Source: Phyto melanocephala (taxonomy: Eukaryota; Arthropoda; Insecta; Diptera; Rhinophoridae). From it: a stretch of DNA of 64,000 nucleotides. Below are positions 12,907 through 26,900 of this stretch, in pieces. The DNA lies in NCBI GenBank assembly GCA_941918925.1, contig OW799233.1:43390275-43454274 (forward strand), read 5' to 3'. The notes under the pieces were generated by a model that had not been told where the DNA came from, made no database searches, and saw only the letters and a program-made list of their open reading frames with translations. Position 1 is the first letter of the stretch, and each line of letters opens with the position of its first letter. A program made the translations under genes and the position numbers.

Positions 12907-13445
12907 ATTAAAACGGCAATTAAAATATTCATATTTAATTAAAGCACGTACAACAATTAAAATTCATTTTACTTACGAAATGTTGACCGTAGAATCACAC
13001 GAAAAAAAACTAAACTATTGTCGCGAATTGTCTTATTTGATTGACGCACGAGAACACAATAAATATTGGTGCATTTTTTACATTTTTATTGACCTATGGT
13101 TACCTATCAACCGTTCACACGATTGCCACACCAGAGTTTCATTTGATTGTGGCAAATCAGCACAATATTGTCCTCGATTGACGTATGGGGCAATAAATTG
13201 TGAAATCACACGATTGGCACATAAAATATACCAATAATTGGTGAATTGCGGCAATCGTGTGATCCTACCTTAAGGTTTATTTGACAAATTTCTCTACAAC
13301 ATCTGTTAAATAAGCCTTTAATAAACTTCAAATATTTTTTATGAATACGGCCCTATGTATACAATAAAAATATTTTAGGAAAAATTGCATAAAAATTTTT
13401 ATTTGTATATTTTTTTATTGTTTATTTGAGGGCATATTTATTACT

Positions 13446-13632
13446 TAGATAGTCTTGATTCGTCAACTGATTATTTTTTCAGTAATTATTTTAAGCCTCA
13501 ACTGTCAAAGATCGAATATAAAAATTAATAATCTCTCTTGTCTCATAACTTTCAAATATATATTTCAAACTTTATATATAAAAACTATAAACAAAGACAT
13601 CTCTCCGAACTGCAATTACATAATGAATAAAC
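13446..13632. mobile_element. Solo MITE, same family as 45543-46468
   Basis: Left part AGTCTTGATTCGTCAACTGATTATT and right part CTGCAATTACATAATGAAT, with CAACTGTCAAA and AATCTCTCTTGTCTC between, match in order the two halves of the repeat at 45543-46468 (there AGTCTAGATTCGTCAGCTG ... CTGCGATTACCTGATGAATGA). The better-preserved copy has TCATTCATCAGG inverted ends. This copy is not interrupted and gives the undisturbed length of about 190 bp. Confidence 0.55.
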
Positions 13633-13639
13633 AAGAATG

Positions 13640-14935
13640 ATGATTACGGCTTCCCGCGCACAAATCTAAAGTTTTGTGCGAATGTCGCACCACTGACGTC
13701 ACTATTGGCGTATAATTTAAAAATGGAAGTGATTTTAAATATTATATAAAATTTTCGCAAAAAATTTTAATATCGCATAAAGAGCAAACTGGCAACTTAT
13801 GATGGTATTCAAACTATTTTTTCACATATAAAGCACTTCCCTTTTTATAAATTTGAAAAAAATAAGGGAAATATAAAGAATTATGTGAAATTAGTTGTGA
13901 TTTTGTGTTAAATTTATTTGATTTGTTTTCTTAAAATTTCTTGTTTTTTGTCAGAACTTTTTTATTGGCAACCCTAACTGTGGGCCAAATACGTCATTCA
14001 ACAGGAAATCAAACGAATGACGTAATCTTTATTTCTAGCATTCTTGTGAATAAATGTCTTGGTTTCTAAATTAAATATTTGTTCTTATTTGGCTAATTCA
14101 CAATGACGTACTAAGTGTCGTATTGTCAAAATTAAGAAAAAAAACCTTGGAAATGATTGTTTCTTGTAAAATTTTAGATTATTTTAAAAATTATGAAAAC
14201 TTTACAACTTGTGTATTAGCCAATAATTTATAAACAAGCCCAACACTGTTTACAGATAAACAAAGAGAGAAAACACTTCAGATAATAAACAGTGTTGTAT
14301 AAATTCATTTCAAACATGTATGCCTCAAATGGTAGTAAATTAACAACAGCAACACTATACGAATAGAAACATAATTTTTGACATTTTATTGTAGAACAGC
14401 ACAAGGTAAAAGAAGAAAAATTGCTGCTGTTCAAAAATTTTCAATATATTTTTCTATTTCTGCAAACAATGATGTTATAATATTAAAAAGAGTAGTGTTA
14501 GAGAAAAGTGCTTGTTATTAATTATCTAAATATAAAAAAAACATGTTTCAAATTTTAAAATAGAGTGTTTTTTAACAATGAAAAATCTGTTAAAGAAGAA
14601 AAGATAGAAATCGAAAAGTGGATAACATAACAACTTGAAAAACTAATGAAAAAAAATAGATGATTAGATGAATTTATGAAAAGGTGTTAAAAGCATAATA
14701 AGGAAAAATGTAAATGGTATTCAGGCAAAGGCTAAAAAGTAAATTCCAACAACTAAATTATTAAAGAAAGTGTACAAAACACACTACCACTCATTCACAC
14801 ATTGTTCACGGATGGATTTCAATAATTCATAGACAAATTTTATGACAAAAAAGCAACAATTTTGTAAAAATTCTAAACAACGAAAAAATAAAAACAACAA
14901 CTTTCAAAATACAATAACAACAAATAAATATAATT
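13640..14935 (+). promoter_or_regulatory. Presumed Ask1 upstream region and 5' leader
   Basis: Unique-looking DNA between the last upstream repeat and the Ask1 start codon. It holds four CRE/ATF-type sites within about 420 bp: a perfect TGACGTCA at 13694-13701, ACGTCA at 13991, TGACGTA at 14018 and TGACGTA at 14104. From about 14460 the sequence is A-rich without recognised features, consistent with an AT-rich 5' leader. The transcription start cannot be placed, and upstream non-coding exons are possible. Confidence 0.35.
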
Positions 14936-17900
14936 ATGGCTAATAATGTTGCGCCTACAACAACTGTTGCTTTAGCACCCTACATTAAACTGACTCCTCC
15001 ATCGAATACATCAACCCACCAATGGAATACCCAACAGTTGACAGTTGTGTGTGTCATAGACACTCAACTGGGCGACCATTTAAAGGATCGTGAATGTGCT
15101 TTAGAGGAGATACAACAAGCGGTGCTGTCGGTTGGAGCGAATTTTCAAAGGGTACAGGTAAGTGTGGAAGCAAATAAGATTTAAGAACTCTTGGAAGATA
15201 TTTATTTATTATTGTGGAAAAATTTTATAATATTTATATAGTACACCGTCAAGTGTTGTTCGCTTTTGCGTGTTCGCCACTTTTCAATTAAGTTTTTATT
15301 TTTCAATTTACAATACATAAAAAAATAGATTTAAGACAAAATGTACTAAAATTTTGCACTATGGACAAATTATTAATAAACCGTGTGCTGAATAACGAGC
15401 TGCTAATTTCTTTTATTGGAATATATCAGCTCAGTAGTTATCACACAGTTATTATTACCTAAACCATATTGCAAAAGTTTAGTACATTTTGTCTTAAATC
15501 TATTTTTTTATGTATTATAAATTGAAAGGAAATAATCCTTAATTATTTTTTGGGATTAAATCTTGTTTCTTTATTTATTAATTCAAATAGTAATACAAGG
15601 CTTTAAAACCAAAATATACATATTACCAGGGTACACTTATACAAGGCTGACTATTTTTTTGTGTTCTGGAGTATGTCAAACTACATATTTAAAAAAAAAA
15701 ATGATTTCAACTCCGGAAATTGTCAAACTCCATACACAAAAAAAGAGAGACCTAAATTTCTCTTCTTTACGCTATCACCTTATGTAATTACACCATGCAT
15801 ATTACAAGGTAGTAAAAAAATTTAGGTTTTTCTTTACATTTCTCAACATACAATATTTCAGAATACCTACATATATAAAATTTACTAAAATTCTTAATCC
15901 ATTAAGAAGCAAATATTTTTAGTAGTCATAGAGGAAAAAATCCTTAAGCCAAAAGCCGGCTATGCGGGAAAGTTGCTGTTAGTTACCTATACCATAGGGT
16001 ATAAAATCTTTAAGCTGAAGGCTGGCTATGCAGACAAACTTTAGTTGGTGAATCCGTTGTATGTTTATTAATTAAATTTTTGTAACACCTTTTTTTTAAT
16101 AAACTACATATTTATTTAGTACCTACACGTAATTTTTTTTTTTTTTTTTGTAAAAATTGTATTGAAATTTAGTGGTAATTTTTTATATATTCTGAAAAAT
16201 TTATTTAAAAGCTCTTAAGATACCAATATTACTTATATTTGTTCAGAAATGTAGCTAAATATCAGAGTTATTATTATCACTTTAAATTTTCTTTTTATTT
16301 TTAAATATTCTAAATTTGGAGGTGCGTTGGCAAACTAGATTTGTTTCAATATCACGCTTAAGATAACAAATTATAAGCCGTGATCTCAAAAATTATTTAT
16401 AAGAAAAACTGAAAAATCGATTTGAAACCAACTGAGATATAAGCACCAAAGTACAACTGCTTTTTCGAAAATTTACAAACGGAATTTGATATATTTAAGT
16501 TTCTATACAACCGTGATAGCCAATATGGGTATAAAATGAAAGAACTGGACTATTTAATTACAGTTAACTAGAAAAAGAAAAACTAAGATGGCGTCCTTCA
16601 TTAAATGGCGAATACACATATAAATCAAATATAGTAGTTACAGCACTGTCCCCTTTTTAACCCCCAAGGTATTGGTACAAAATTAAAGGTCTTGACCAGT
16701 ATAACGTAGTAAACTATTGAAAAAGTAAGTGTAAAACTTAAGATTGCATCTGAAACAAAATGTAAGAAAAATAGCCATTAATATGGGTATCCAAAATAAA
16801 AGGGCTTGACTAGTAGAATACAGTTACAGTATAAAAATTTTTTAATCAATAACAAAGAAAACAAGTAACAGTGCTATATTCGGGCGTGCCGAATCTTATA
16901 TACCCTTCACAACGTGTAGTCATGCAATAACAATTGTTTGTATCAGCATTCATCTCATATAAAATACGTGCTGGTTAGAATAAATGTGGCATCGAATCCC
17001 AGCTGAGCCAAATTTTTTTTTTTATTTTATTTAATATGTTATTTATATTTTATTTTTAAATATTTTTTTTACTATTTTTTTTACTATTTTTTTTAATTTT
17101 TTTTTTGAATTTTTTTATTATTTTTTTTCTATTTTTAATATATTTTTTTTTAATGTTTTTTACATGTATTTACGTATGTATGTTGTTGTTGTAATTGTGT
17201 AAAAAAACGAGGTGGTCGTGGTTTTTTGCTCATATCTTAGAAAGTTGTCTGGCGATTGTGCTGAATTTCAATAGCGATTCATTCCTGGATATTTCCAAGA
17301 GATTGATACCATATACAGATCTGAGGAACATATAGTTGCTTCTAAAAGTTGATTTCAACCAACACACGGACAGACGGGCAGACGGATAGACGGACATACG
17401 GTCAGGGCTTAATCGACTCCTCTATTCATAAGCTTTCAGAAAATATATACTTTATGGGGTCGGAAATAAAAATTTTAGAAATTACAAACGGAATGACAAA
17501 GCTATATATACCCTTGTGCACCACAGGTGAAGGGTATAATTATGAATTACAAAAATTTAGGCTAAACTACGATGTGGTCATTATACTAATGTATCTGACA
17601 GTGAAGGGCGTTATCAGAAACGAATATAGCACTGTTACTTGTTTTAATCTGCAAAGTTTTTCGAATCTTAATAGAATATTTATTTATTTATTTCAATTTT
17701 AATATTAAACAAATGTAGCAAAAAAATATTTAAAACTGTGTTTCTAGTTAAGAAAGTAAAGTTTCGTTCAGTTTTGAAAATTCTTGTAGGTTTTCTTCTC
17801 TTTTTGAATATTTTTTTATAAATGTAACAAAACCAATACAAGTAACGTTTTATGGAGTTTTAATATATGATTTAAATATTTACATTTTTACCCTGAAGAA

Positions 17901-20900
17901 GCTACCCATTGTTTGGTAGCGAAATATTGGTTACTAATAAATATTTTTTTATAAAAAAACAATAAAGTGATCTCAAGCTTGGATAAAAATCATATATTAA
18001 AAAAAACATAGTTTCGTTCAGTTTTTTTTTTTTTTTTAAATTTAAATAAATAATTATATGTTTGAAAAATTAGGTTTCGTTAAGTTTATTAGATCTAAAA
18101 ATATGGCTATTTGAATTTAATTCTAGCTTATTAGTATAATAAGGAATAATTAAAAAAAAATCCTTTGATTTCATTATTTAAAACGAATTTTTCTTTAAAT
18201 TTTCTAAAATTTGTTTAAGTCAAAAATTAAATAAGAACATATTTATAACAATATTATATGGAAATTTTTAAGAACTTATAATTTTTCAAATAAAGCTTGG
18301 TAAAGTATAAAATTTCCATAAAATTATTCTATACATACTCTGCTCAGATAAAGAGATTTTTTTTTTTAAATCGACAATTATAATAAAAATATAATCTCTT
18401 ATAAAATTTTGTTTACAAAGAAATTTAAGCAGGATTTAAAACTTGCAAATTGCAAATAAGAGCTTTTAAGAGTATCCCCTTGTACAAATTTTCATTCTCT
18501 CACTTCTCTGCCTTGAGGACTTTGTACTCTGCCAAAATCAAAAGTACTATTACATCAATAATCAATTGAATTTCTATTTATTTTTTATGTATATAGTATA
18601 TGTTTCATTAATTCATTCAATAACATTTTATAAATTTTCTTGTCATTCTTTTTTTTTTTTTTATTGATTGCAGTTTGATAAACTAGATTTCGGTGAGACG
18701 AAAAAATTGGAAACATTTTACAATGCTGATGTCGCCGTCATCGATTTGAGTATACAGGCACATCAAAGATCACTATCCTATCACCTGGGCGTTAGGGAAT
18801 CGTTCAACATGAAGGAGAATATATTGATCTATAATGATGTGCACTCAAAGCAGACCCTAAGTTTAAAGGTACGTTCATATAGTGTAAGATGACCATGATT
18901 AGAGTTTTGTTCTTATTTTTTTTTTAATTGATTGTGTTTCCGTTTTGAGTTTAAAAATTTCATTTTACAATCAACGATTGCATTTACATATTAAAAACAA
19001 ATGCTTGTGTAGTAGTTGTACTACATGTGACACCTACTTATTATTTTGAAATTAATTTACATGTTATTGTTGATTTTTTTGTAAAAAATCAGTTGTGTTG
19101 TTGTTACTATTGGCGTTTCCAATATAAATGCGATTTAAAATGTTTACTTTACAAATTGTTAATGAGCAGAGAAGGAATTAGCGATACAAACAATGTCATT
19201 TGAATGTTCTATAGGCTCCCCATATGAAAGAACTTTGTTGTGATATTTTAAGGAAATGACTACCAATTATTGTTTTTCTTGTTGTTGTTGTCATATTATA
19301 TATGTAGGTACAATGATTGATGGCGATTGAACAACTTCTTAATGTTTTTTTTTCACCATTTAAAAATCTAACATCAATTAGCAGTACTGAAACGATTTAT
19401 TAGAAAAATATTTTTAGGAGTTTTGGAAAGACAAACGAGCTGCATAGTAGCACTGTCAAAGGGTATCATAAAAGTCCTTGGTTTATTTTGAACAAATTGA
19501 CTTTTGTGTCAACGTTGTCATTATTTCTAAATTAGTATCACTTATTATTACTGTTTTTATAAATGTTTTTACCGGAAAACAAACTTCTTATAAAACACAT
19601 ATTTATTATTTATTTATTTATTTATTACTGTTAAGTTTATGTATTTTGTAATTTACATTTGCCAGCCCTGATAATTATACCGATACAATATTACAACAAC
19701 AAACTTTGCTGTTAATTGTTGTTATTAGTTTTTCGACATAACAACAACAATTGCTGTACAATTTGTATAGCAATAACCAATCTATACACATGTTCAAGTA
19801 AACGCAGTGTTAAGCCAGTATTGCCAATTTTAAATGAATGAATTCCTAATCTAATTATTCCTATTACTTTGAGTCAGAAAAGAATAAAACTGTAACGTAA
19901 AATAAATAAGCTTTTGGAAAATCTAGCGATACCTTTCCAACACTTGTAGGTTATGTGTTACAGTTATCGAACATTTTACTGTTAAGGAAGTAACTTTAAA
20001 CTCAAAGGACATGAATGAAATTCACTTAAATATCAGTAAAATCATCTATAAATGAAAAAGTATTTTTTTTTAAATAATTTTAAACGAATCGAAATTCTTT
20101 AAAATTACAATAATATTTTTTTTACAATTATTCTAAAGAATCGAACACTTCACAATAAAAATCGTATTTTTTTGTTAAATAAAAAGAAAAACACAAAATC
20201 TGCATTTTTTCCATACATTTTAATTTTGAAATTAAAAACCGTTTAAAATTTCTATAAAATTATTTAAATAGTTTTGCTTTAATATTACAAAAAAAAAAAA
20301 AAATAAAGTTGCTAGAAGATTTAAATTTCGAAATTATGTATGTTATTTGAGTTTTTGACCAAATTTATTTTTTTTAATAATATTTAAGACAAGTTTAGTA
20401 AATTCACACCATAATTAGTTTAAAAAATTTTAATGGTATTCACGTCACCGGTTTTACTTTTGCAAAAATGCGAAATTGCGTAAATTTACACTTATTGATG
20501 TGAGTACAATTTTTACTAAAAAGTTCTCAATTGTCAGAGAAAGAAGTCTATCGAATAATAGTCTTAACTGCCGTCATTGTTATACTACTTTTACACCCAA
20601 GTCAAATCTAGTAAGTAGCAGATTTTAAGCTAAACTAGTTAATTTCTACTAGATTTCCCCATACAAAACGAAATCTACTTCGCCACTAGATTTTGGCAAA
20701 ATCTACTCAAAATCTAGCTCTACTTCGTGATGCAACTGTGTTTTTTTTATCATATTGTACTAAAAAGTACTACGCTGCATCAAGAAGAATTCAATCATAA
20801 TTTATAAGGTGGTTGCAATTGCACAAATACTTTATAGTTAACGTTTTTTAATATGGAGTTTGAGTTTTGGCTAAGCAGCGTACATAGAGCCAATAACACA

Positions 20901-23900
20901 CCCATCGCATGAAAACTTTTAAAAAAGCAATAGTGTAAACAGTGTATATTTTGATCAAGATTTCAATTCAAATCTACTAGATTTGAGTTGAACAAATCCT
21001 CGTAAAACAAATAAGAGCGCTATATTCGGCCGTGCCGAATCTTATATACCCTTTACAACGTGTAGTCATGCAATAACAATTGTTTGTATCACCATTCATC
21101 TCATATGAAATACGTACATACATATAAAAAATATACATATATAAAAACATCCCATTGTAAAATTATAAATTTACGTATGTATGTTTGTCAAAAAAAAAAA
21201 AAAAATATAAAAAAAATTAAAAAAAAAATAAAAAAAAAAATTAAAAAAAATATTAAAAAACAAGTAAGAGCGCTATATTCGGCCGTGCCAAATCTTATAT
21301 ACCCTTCACAACGTGTAGTCATGCAATAACAGTAGTTTGTGTCAACATTCAGCCCATATGAAATACGTACATACATTTACAAAACATACATACATATATA
21401 AAAACATCCCATTGTAAAATTCTAAATTTACGCATGTATGCTAAAAAAAAAAAAAAAAAAATTTTAAAAAAATTAAAAAATAAAAAAAATTAAAAAAAAT
21501 TTAAAAAAAAATTAAAAAAAAAAATTAAAAAAAAAATTATTATATATATAATATATATAAAACAAAAAAAAAATTAAAAAAAATTAAAAAAAAAAAATAA
21601 TAAAAATATAAATAGTATATTAAATAAAAAATAAAAAAAAAAATTAAAAAAAAATTAAAAAAAAAATTTTTTTGGCTCAGCTGGGATGCCACGTTTTCTG
21701 TAACCAGTATACACGTTTGTATGTATGTATGTTGTTGTTGTAATGTTGTTTTTGTGAAAAAAAAAAATCGAGGTGGTCGTGGGTTTTTGCTCATATCTTA
21801 GTTGTTTATGTTGGTATTATATGGTATTGCGTTTTTTCATTCATGGATATGATAAAGAGATTTGATATTTGTGTAAGAAGACATGACACGGTATTCTTTT
21901 TTTTCTCCAAAAATATCTTTCAAACGTTCATAACGCTATCTTTACACTTTCTAAGTTCTCTTAGTTTAAACACTGATTCAAATTGTTTAATATAAAATAG
22001 CTTCCACCAAGTATATTTAAGTATAATTTAAGAAAATTTACAATTTTTAGATACTAGCAGAGCTTTCAACTAATGTTTAATAGCTTGACTCAGATGGCAA
22101 ATCAGATGGTGTAAAGGCAGCTTAATGAACGCACATTTGATTTAGTTGAGCGTTACAGGAAATAGAGTAGCGTTTTTTATTAATATTTAATTTAAAAAAT
22201 TTATTTATTTGCCATTCACTGTATGAATTCTGTTTTTAGAATGTAAAAAAAAATATCAAGCTCCAGTGTTTTTACGCCATGCCTCAGCTTTTTCGAAACA
22301 GTCCTTTAAGTACCTCACTTTTCAATTTTGCCAACATCCAAGTCGCATCAACTTTGAAAGCATCCAGAAATTTTTTATAATAAATTCGTACCGTAGGCTG
22401 CTTTAAACATTCTAAATATTTTTGATTTTGTAAAATAAATTACATTTTGACTTATTTAAATTATTCCGTTGTCTGCTACATAGTCCATAATTTTTAGAAT
22501 TTCAAAACTTTCCATTTTTTTTGTTTTTTTAATATTTATTAATTTTTTTACAGCGCTCATTGTAATTGAATTTAATTTAATAGTTGCTTAATTAGTTGCT
22601 ATAGTTGTTACTTTTTTACGTAATAACGAATTTTTTCGAAGATTGGCAACGCAATTTAACACATGTTTTGTGCGAAACTTTGCTCTAAATTTACGCACTA
22701 GGTTAGAAGTAGTGTAAACAGTAAACGTTTGAGCAAAATTGATTTCTATATAGTTGTTGTAGTTATGTTATTTTCTCAATTTCGCAAGACTAAAATCGTT
22801 GACGTGAATACCTTTTACTTGATTCACAATTTCTCAGATTTTTTCTATAATGTTGAAGGAAAGTCACTCTGGTTTGAGAATATTTTCTACTACATATATA
22901 CACATTTTGTTCATATACTTAACTACCTAAGGAGCTCATACACGGCATGTTTTTTACATCTGACTTGTCAAATTCTCCACTTCTAATACGAACATGTCGT
23001 GTGTTACCTTTAAAACATTACTTCTGTAAAAGAACATGTGTTGAGACATCTGACAAAATTTCAATTAGAGCGCGCTCTATTTTCTTCTGTCAAAACATGT
23101 GACATCAGCCGTTGGCAAAAATCTCTGCTGCTGCAAAGCAGTCAGCGTAAAAGTACAATTTTGACAGACATGTAGATTTACATATGTCTTACAAATTTTA
23201 AAGTCAGATGTAAAAAACATGTCGTGTATTATAGCCTTTATATGAATAAGAAAATCTCAAGTGTGTATGCTACGCTGAAAAGCTATTACATTATGCAACT
23301 TGTCGATATGGTATCCATTTATTGTAGTGGCAAAAACTCGTTTACTATTGGGTGAGCTATAGAAAAGTTAAAAAAAACACAAAATTCAGAAAAATTCATG
23401 AAATCTTTATTTGAATCGATAGTTACGGTCCATATAATTTAATGTTTGAAGATTATTTCATGCAAATGTTGATCGTGACTGCGCCTCCAATGGTCCATCT
23501 GCTTAGTCCAATTTTGGCATACTCTTTCCAACATTTCGGCCGGTATCTCATGAATAGATGCTTCAATGTTGTCTTTCAATGCGTTAATTGAAGCGGGCAT
23601 GTGTGTTTAGACATGAGCTTTAACATAGCCCCACAAAAAATAGTCTAAAGGCGTTAAATCGCACGATCTAGGCGGCCAATTGACCGGTCCCGAACGTGAA
23701 ATAAAATGTTCACCGAACTCGCCTTTCAATAAGTCCTTTGTTAAGCGTGCTGTGTGGCACCGTCTTGTTAAAACCACATGTCATGCAAGTCAAGCTCTTG
23801 CATTTTGGGCAAAATAAAAGTTGGATATCATCTCACGTTAACGCTCAGCATTCACAGTTACGTTACGATTCGCATCATCTTTGAAGAAGTACGGTCCAAT

Positions 23901-26900
23901 GATGCCGCCAGCCCATAAACCGCTCCAAACTGTGACTTTTTCTGGATGCATTGGTAGCTCTTGCAATGCTTCTGGCTAATCTTCACTCCAAAATCGACAA
24001 TTCTGCTTATTAACGTACCCATTGAGCCAAAAATGGGCTTCGTCGCTGAACACAATTTTTCGATAAGAAGCGCGCGATGAACTTTCTTAACAGAGCACGC
24101 ATTTTGATAATAAAATTCAATAATTTAGATAATAGCGGACGTGCCGAGCAGTTATTGTTTAAAACTGGTAACCCTGCAACTAAATATTTGAATGTCTACT
24201 CTCTATTTTTTACACACATTTTTTTTTCTTCTTTATTGTTGACCCGCTCTTTTATTTTTGTGGTCTTTTTGAAGTTGATGTGGGTTGACTGCATGCTTGT
24301 TTGTTGATTTGTATAAATTGTTTGGTTGCCCGTATTTTTTGTTTTAAAAATTTTCTTCAATAAAACTGGTTTCTGTTTATACGTTTTTCTGTAATTTTTT
24401 TCTTTACCTCCCACTTGTCTGTCTGTCTTCTTTAAACTATTGCACGCTCATTCATTCATTTATTTATTTTTTTTTTAAATTCTTTCTTTTACCTTTTTAT
24501 TTGTGTTTTTTTTTGTTTTGTTCTTTATTTTTGGTTTTGTTTACATTACACGTTGTATTTTTGTTTATGGTTTTATAAATAGTTTTTATTTTAATTTTTA
24601 AGTCATTGTTGTTGTAGTTTTGTTGTACTAGGTACATACATATGCATATACATACATACATAGTTGTGTTTACTTAAGTTTCCAATACATAAATTATAGG
24701 TGCTTTTAATTATTTTCTCGAATTTTGTTTCTTTTTTTTTTAGTTTCTGTTGATATCTCTTATAAACACACGTTTTTGAAAGAAAATAATACCTAATGCA
24801 TACCTTCATTTGTACATAAATATGCATGTAGACATGTACATGCATATATATGTATGTACCTATTATAGGAAAATAAAAATTCAATTCCTGAGCCAAATCG
24901 ATCTGCGAAACTAACAATTTGATATAAAATATTTTTAAATCAATTTATTATATTATTATTTCTTATTTATATTAAAAACTTAGGTTTTTTAAGGTATGTT
25001 CGAAATTCGAACATAATTTCGAAAACTTAATTTGTATTTATATTTACTTTATCATCATTCAAAATTATAAAAATATATGAAAAAAACTATTTCTGCAACA
25101 TTACCAGCTCGTTTTTGAATTTTAAAAATAAAAATTTTCTAAAGAACTGAAAATTGTGCCTAAAATTTATTGAAAATACTTTTTTTTATTAAATATTTCT
25201 ATATAACTGATGTTAGACATTAAAAAAAAATTAACTATATATTTGCCTTAATATTAAAAAATATATACATATATGATTTATTTAAGATTCTGTTTTTGAA
25301 CTAATAAATTTTCATAAAACTTGGTAAAACATTTTTGTGATTTTAATAATCTTGAATAACATTGAAGTTTTGGATGTTTTAGGCTTGTTCGAAAATTCGA
25401 ACATAATTTCGATATTTAAAATTTATTTCAATAATTTCTTTTTTTGACTAAATATTGATAAAACAATAATATTTCCATCTTTTTTCAACACATTCTCGAT
25501 GTTTTGCATGTTAATATATTATTATTATTATTATTATTTTCAACATCTTCTACAAGTGTTTCCTTTATCCACAAAAGTTTTAATTACCATTTAAGTTTTT
25601 ATAATGCTTTTTGTTTTGTTTCATACAGCTTTCATTTCCCAACTACACGTTTTTGTCCTACAAACTTAATACAGAATATGGTGTTTGTAATTTAACCAAT
25701 TTCAACAAAGAACTATCAGCTGATACGAAAATACCGACTTTACAGTCAAAACTTAAACGTCTTCTACAGGATGTGGAAATACAATCAAAGTAAGTTTAAG
25801 ATTTCTTAACGCTAGTTTTGTTTAATTACTAGTTACTTTTATTTCTTCCCTTTCATTTTTTGAAATAGAGCCCACATGCGTGAAAAATTCCTTATCGACT
25901 TGAGACAGGCCCGTGAGACATTTGCCACCAATTCAACGAAACTACAAAGTATTCTACATGAAATGCGCAAACGCTTAGACGATGCCCATGTCTTGTCCGG
26001 CGAGGTAGTGCACAGTTTTATGTGTTCATTGCGCGATGTCCAGGACTATGATGCCATGGTGTGTTTGGTGAATGATTTGAAAAATATACCCAATACCCGT
26101 AAATATGTGGAAACGGGCAATATGAGCTTCCTCTATGCCTTTGCTTTAAATAGGCGCAATAAAAAGGGCGATCGTGAAAAAGCTCTCGAGTCCTCCCTTA
26201 AAGCTTTGGAAAAGAAAGAAAATGAATTTCCCGATATGTTGTGCCTTTGCGGTCGTATCTACAAAGACATATTTGTAGAATCCGACTACACCGATACGAT
26301 TAGTTTGAAAAACGCCATTAAATGGTATCGTCAAAGTTTCGAAGTGCAACCCAATGAATATGCTGGCATTAATTTGGCCACTTTGCTGGTTATAGATGGC
26401 AAGGCCTTCTCAAATACGGAAGAACTGCAGCACATAGGCATGACACTGAACAATTTAATTGGTAAAAAGGGCAGTTTATCTTCGCTCACAGAATACTGGG
26501 ATGTAGCAACATTCTTTGAAATCTCCGTGTTAGCTGAGGATTATGCTAAGGCCATAAAGGCAGCTGAGTGTATGTTTAAGTTGAAACCGCCAAATTGGTA
26601 TTTGAAGTCGACCATCGGTAATATAAGCTTAATACATCGTTTTCGCAAAAAAAGCGATGAACATCAGCCGACCATTGAGGAGCAAATTTTTCAATTTTGG
26701 ATGGATTTCTTTTTGGATGCCACCGACAGCAGTAAAATCAGTAATATAAGGTTTCCAATATTGGTAAGTGAGAGACACAAAAGGCGTAATCTCTTAAGTA
26801 TAAAAAAATTCTCTATTTTTATACCCTTCACACAGTGAAAAAGGGTATATATAGGTTTGTCATTCCGTGTGAAATTTCTACAATTTTGATTTCCGACCCC

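Larger units (their letters stand above)
12190..13353. mobile_element. MITE-like element containing a deleted PIF/Harbinger unit
   Basis: Outer inverted repeats GGGCCGTATTCATAAAAA at 12190 and their complement ending GAATACGGCCC at 13353 enclose the whole. The arms continue into TATTTTAGGTTTATT-like sequence. TAT flanks both ends. Within is a PIF/Harbinger-type unit with many copies of CACGATTG/CAATCGTG near both inner edges (for example 12368, 13121, 13207, 13255), probably subterminal transposase-binding repeats. Its two proteins are broken and converge (12492-12818 on +, 12793-12906 on -). A short hairpin with the same outer sequence occurs alone at 57029-57110. Confidence 0.65.

Noticed and set aside
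17981..17990. GGATAAAAAT as alternative stem I partner for the 17893 hammerhead-like motif
   Set aside because: It pairs with ATTTTTACC only with a bulge and requires a long, irregular stem III; the simpler minimal reading was kept, at low confidence.
21188..21376. Frames ending in long F/I or K/N runs
   Set aside because: They are the T/A-only core of dispersed repeats, not genes.
24603..24917. Minus-strand frame of 104 residues with YMHVHVYMH phrases
   Set aside because: It reads through TATG/CATA-type microsatellite sequence in Ask1 intron 2, which creates artificial long frames.
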